Shown here piece by piece: positions 63,226-64,000 of a stretch of 64,000 nucleotides of DNA. Each line of letters begins with the position of its first letter. Position 1 is the first letter of the stretch. Position numbers and translations under genes: made by a program. The DNA lies in contig JAOVVO010000299.1 of assembly GCA_028564675.1 (NCBI GenBank), positions 29,318-93,317 on the forward strand, given 5' to 3'. Source of the DNA: Onchocerca lupi (taxonomy: Eukaryota > Nematoda > Chromadorea > Rhabditida > Onchocercidae). The notes under the pieces are model-generated. The model was not told the DNA's origin. It saw nothing but the letters and a program-made list of their open reading frames with translations, and did not search any database.

Positions 63226-63858
63226 AAAAAAAAACAAAAAAAAAAAAAAAAATGGCGCGCTAATTGTCATGTTGCGAAATATCAACCAGCCGAAGCTTTG
63301 CAACGGCATGCAATTTACAGTGAAAAAATTAATGAGTAGTGTCGTAAAAGAAACAATCTTAAAAGGACCTTTCAAGTAATTTTGGTTAATTACTGAAAAA
63401 ATAATAAAAAACTGAGGCATTTAATCGAAAATAATTGTAATTTTTCATGTCGGAACGTAGCATTCTGAAAAAGCATTCCCGAATTAAGACTATAAGTGAA
63501 TGTATATTTATGGTTTCTGATACATTCATTATTAACTACGAATAGATAATTTTTAATTTGAAATGTGTCTTGCAAGTATAACAGCAAATAATCATTGGCA
63601 ATTTGTTTAAATAATAACATCGATGAAATATTAAAAAGATATATGATTGTAAAGCAATTGAAAAAGGGTACGCATAGCTGAGCATCTTTGATCATAACAT
63701 TGAAATTATATTGAGTTATTGAATTACTGATTTTTTATATTCATATTTTACTGATAGATGTGACTGTTTTTGAAATGATTTCTCTAGTAAAAGAAAATCG
63801 TATAGTATTTTTCATCAACATTTGGAAAAATTCTCAACAATATAGTAACTTCGTTCAG

Positions 63859-64000
63859 TTATGACAGATTCGTTGTTCTGTAGCCGAATTTCTTATAACC
63901 AACTATCGCATACACTGAGCTCGGATATCTCGTAGTGTTTGTCGTGGAATTGCAATGAATTAAACCAGTTTCAGCCAAATCAGATGCAGATAACCGTAAA
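63859..64000 (-). CDS. Paralogue of the gene at 1032-3962, last exon only (partial)
   Basis: On the minus strand from the window edge the frame reads LRLSASDLAETGLI and then SSVYAIVGYKKF, ending in TAA at 63859. The first-gene copy reads the same blocks but stops right after GYKKF. This copy extends nine residues further (GYRTTNLS region). The frame is open over the visible 140 bases, so the paralogue may be functional. The rest of the gene lies outside the window. Confidence 0.7.
   Translation of the reverse strand, partial: LRLSASDLAETGLIHCNSTTNTTRYPSSVYAIVGYKKFGYRTTNLS

Larger units (their letters stand above)
63052..64000. repeat. Inverted repeat arm, partner at 3841-4815
   Basis: Reverse-complement similarity to 3841-4815 covers a 3' exon, its 3' UTR and the Helitron fragment. 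It reaches the window edge, so the duplication continues outside. Confidence 0.85.

Noticed and set aside
1..64000. tRNA, rRNA and CRISPR-type features
   Set aside because: No cloverleaf with a TTCRANYC-type box, no rRNA block and no spaced short repeats were found by eye; a tRNAscan or Infernal run could still find a weak one.

Overview
The window looks like nuclear DNA of a parasitic nematode, most probably a spirurid or filarial worm. It is very AT-rich, with many long A/T homopolymers. Its genes are split into small exons by introns of about 60 to 1,500 bases with TTTCAG-type acceptors. It carries a nematode cuticle collagen, and the other proteins resemble Caenorhabditis ones closely. 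No species marker is present, so the species is not called. All exon models were built by hand from splice signals and reading-phase continuity, not from transcripts.

Layout. 0-5.6 kb: an intact 10-exon gene for an unrecognised 388-residue protein (+) lies between two direct repeats about 5.2 kb apart, with a broken Helitron fragment just downstream. 8.5-9.9 kb: a cuticle collagen (-). 12.3-16.8 kb: amphiphysin amph-1 (-). 17.5-18.0 kb: repeats that look like a small Helitron-type element. 22.6-28.6 kb: the chromodomain/MRG protein mrg-1 (-). 31.1-33.7 kb: a probable secreted cysteine-rich protein of unknown family (+). 36.4-47.7 kb: the copper-transporting P-type ATPase cua-1 (-, 22 exons). 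50.1-56.0 kb: a WW-PH-RhoGAP protein (+). 58.2-60.3 kb: the 18S rRNA m6A methyltransferase METTL5/metl-5 (+). 60.8-61.7 kb: a broken BEL/Pao retrotransposon fragment, then an inverted partial copy of the METTL5 5' end. 63.0-64.0 kb: an inverted copy of the 3.8-4.8 kb region, holding the last exon of a second copy of the first gene and a second Helitron fragment.

The genes do not form one pathway; most are housekeeping genes with independent promoters. From memory, cua-1, mrg-1, metl-5 and a WW-PH-RhoGAP gene all lie on C. elegans chromosome III, and the last two are in the same small cosmid region. The window would then be a conserved ancestral linkage block.

The most unusual points are: the inverted paralogue pair carrying Helitron fragments; the loss of copper-binding cysteines in two of the four heavy-metal domains of cua-1; a GC-AG intron in cua-1; the inverted METTL5 5' fragment beside a retroelement; and the cysteine-rich gene with no recognised family. 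No clearly new multi-gene system (CRISPR-like, defence, biosynthetic) was found.
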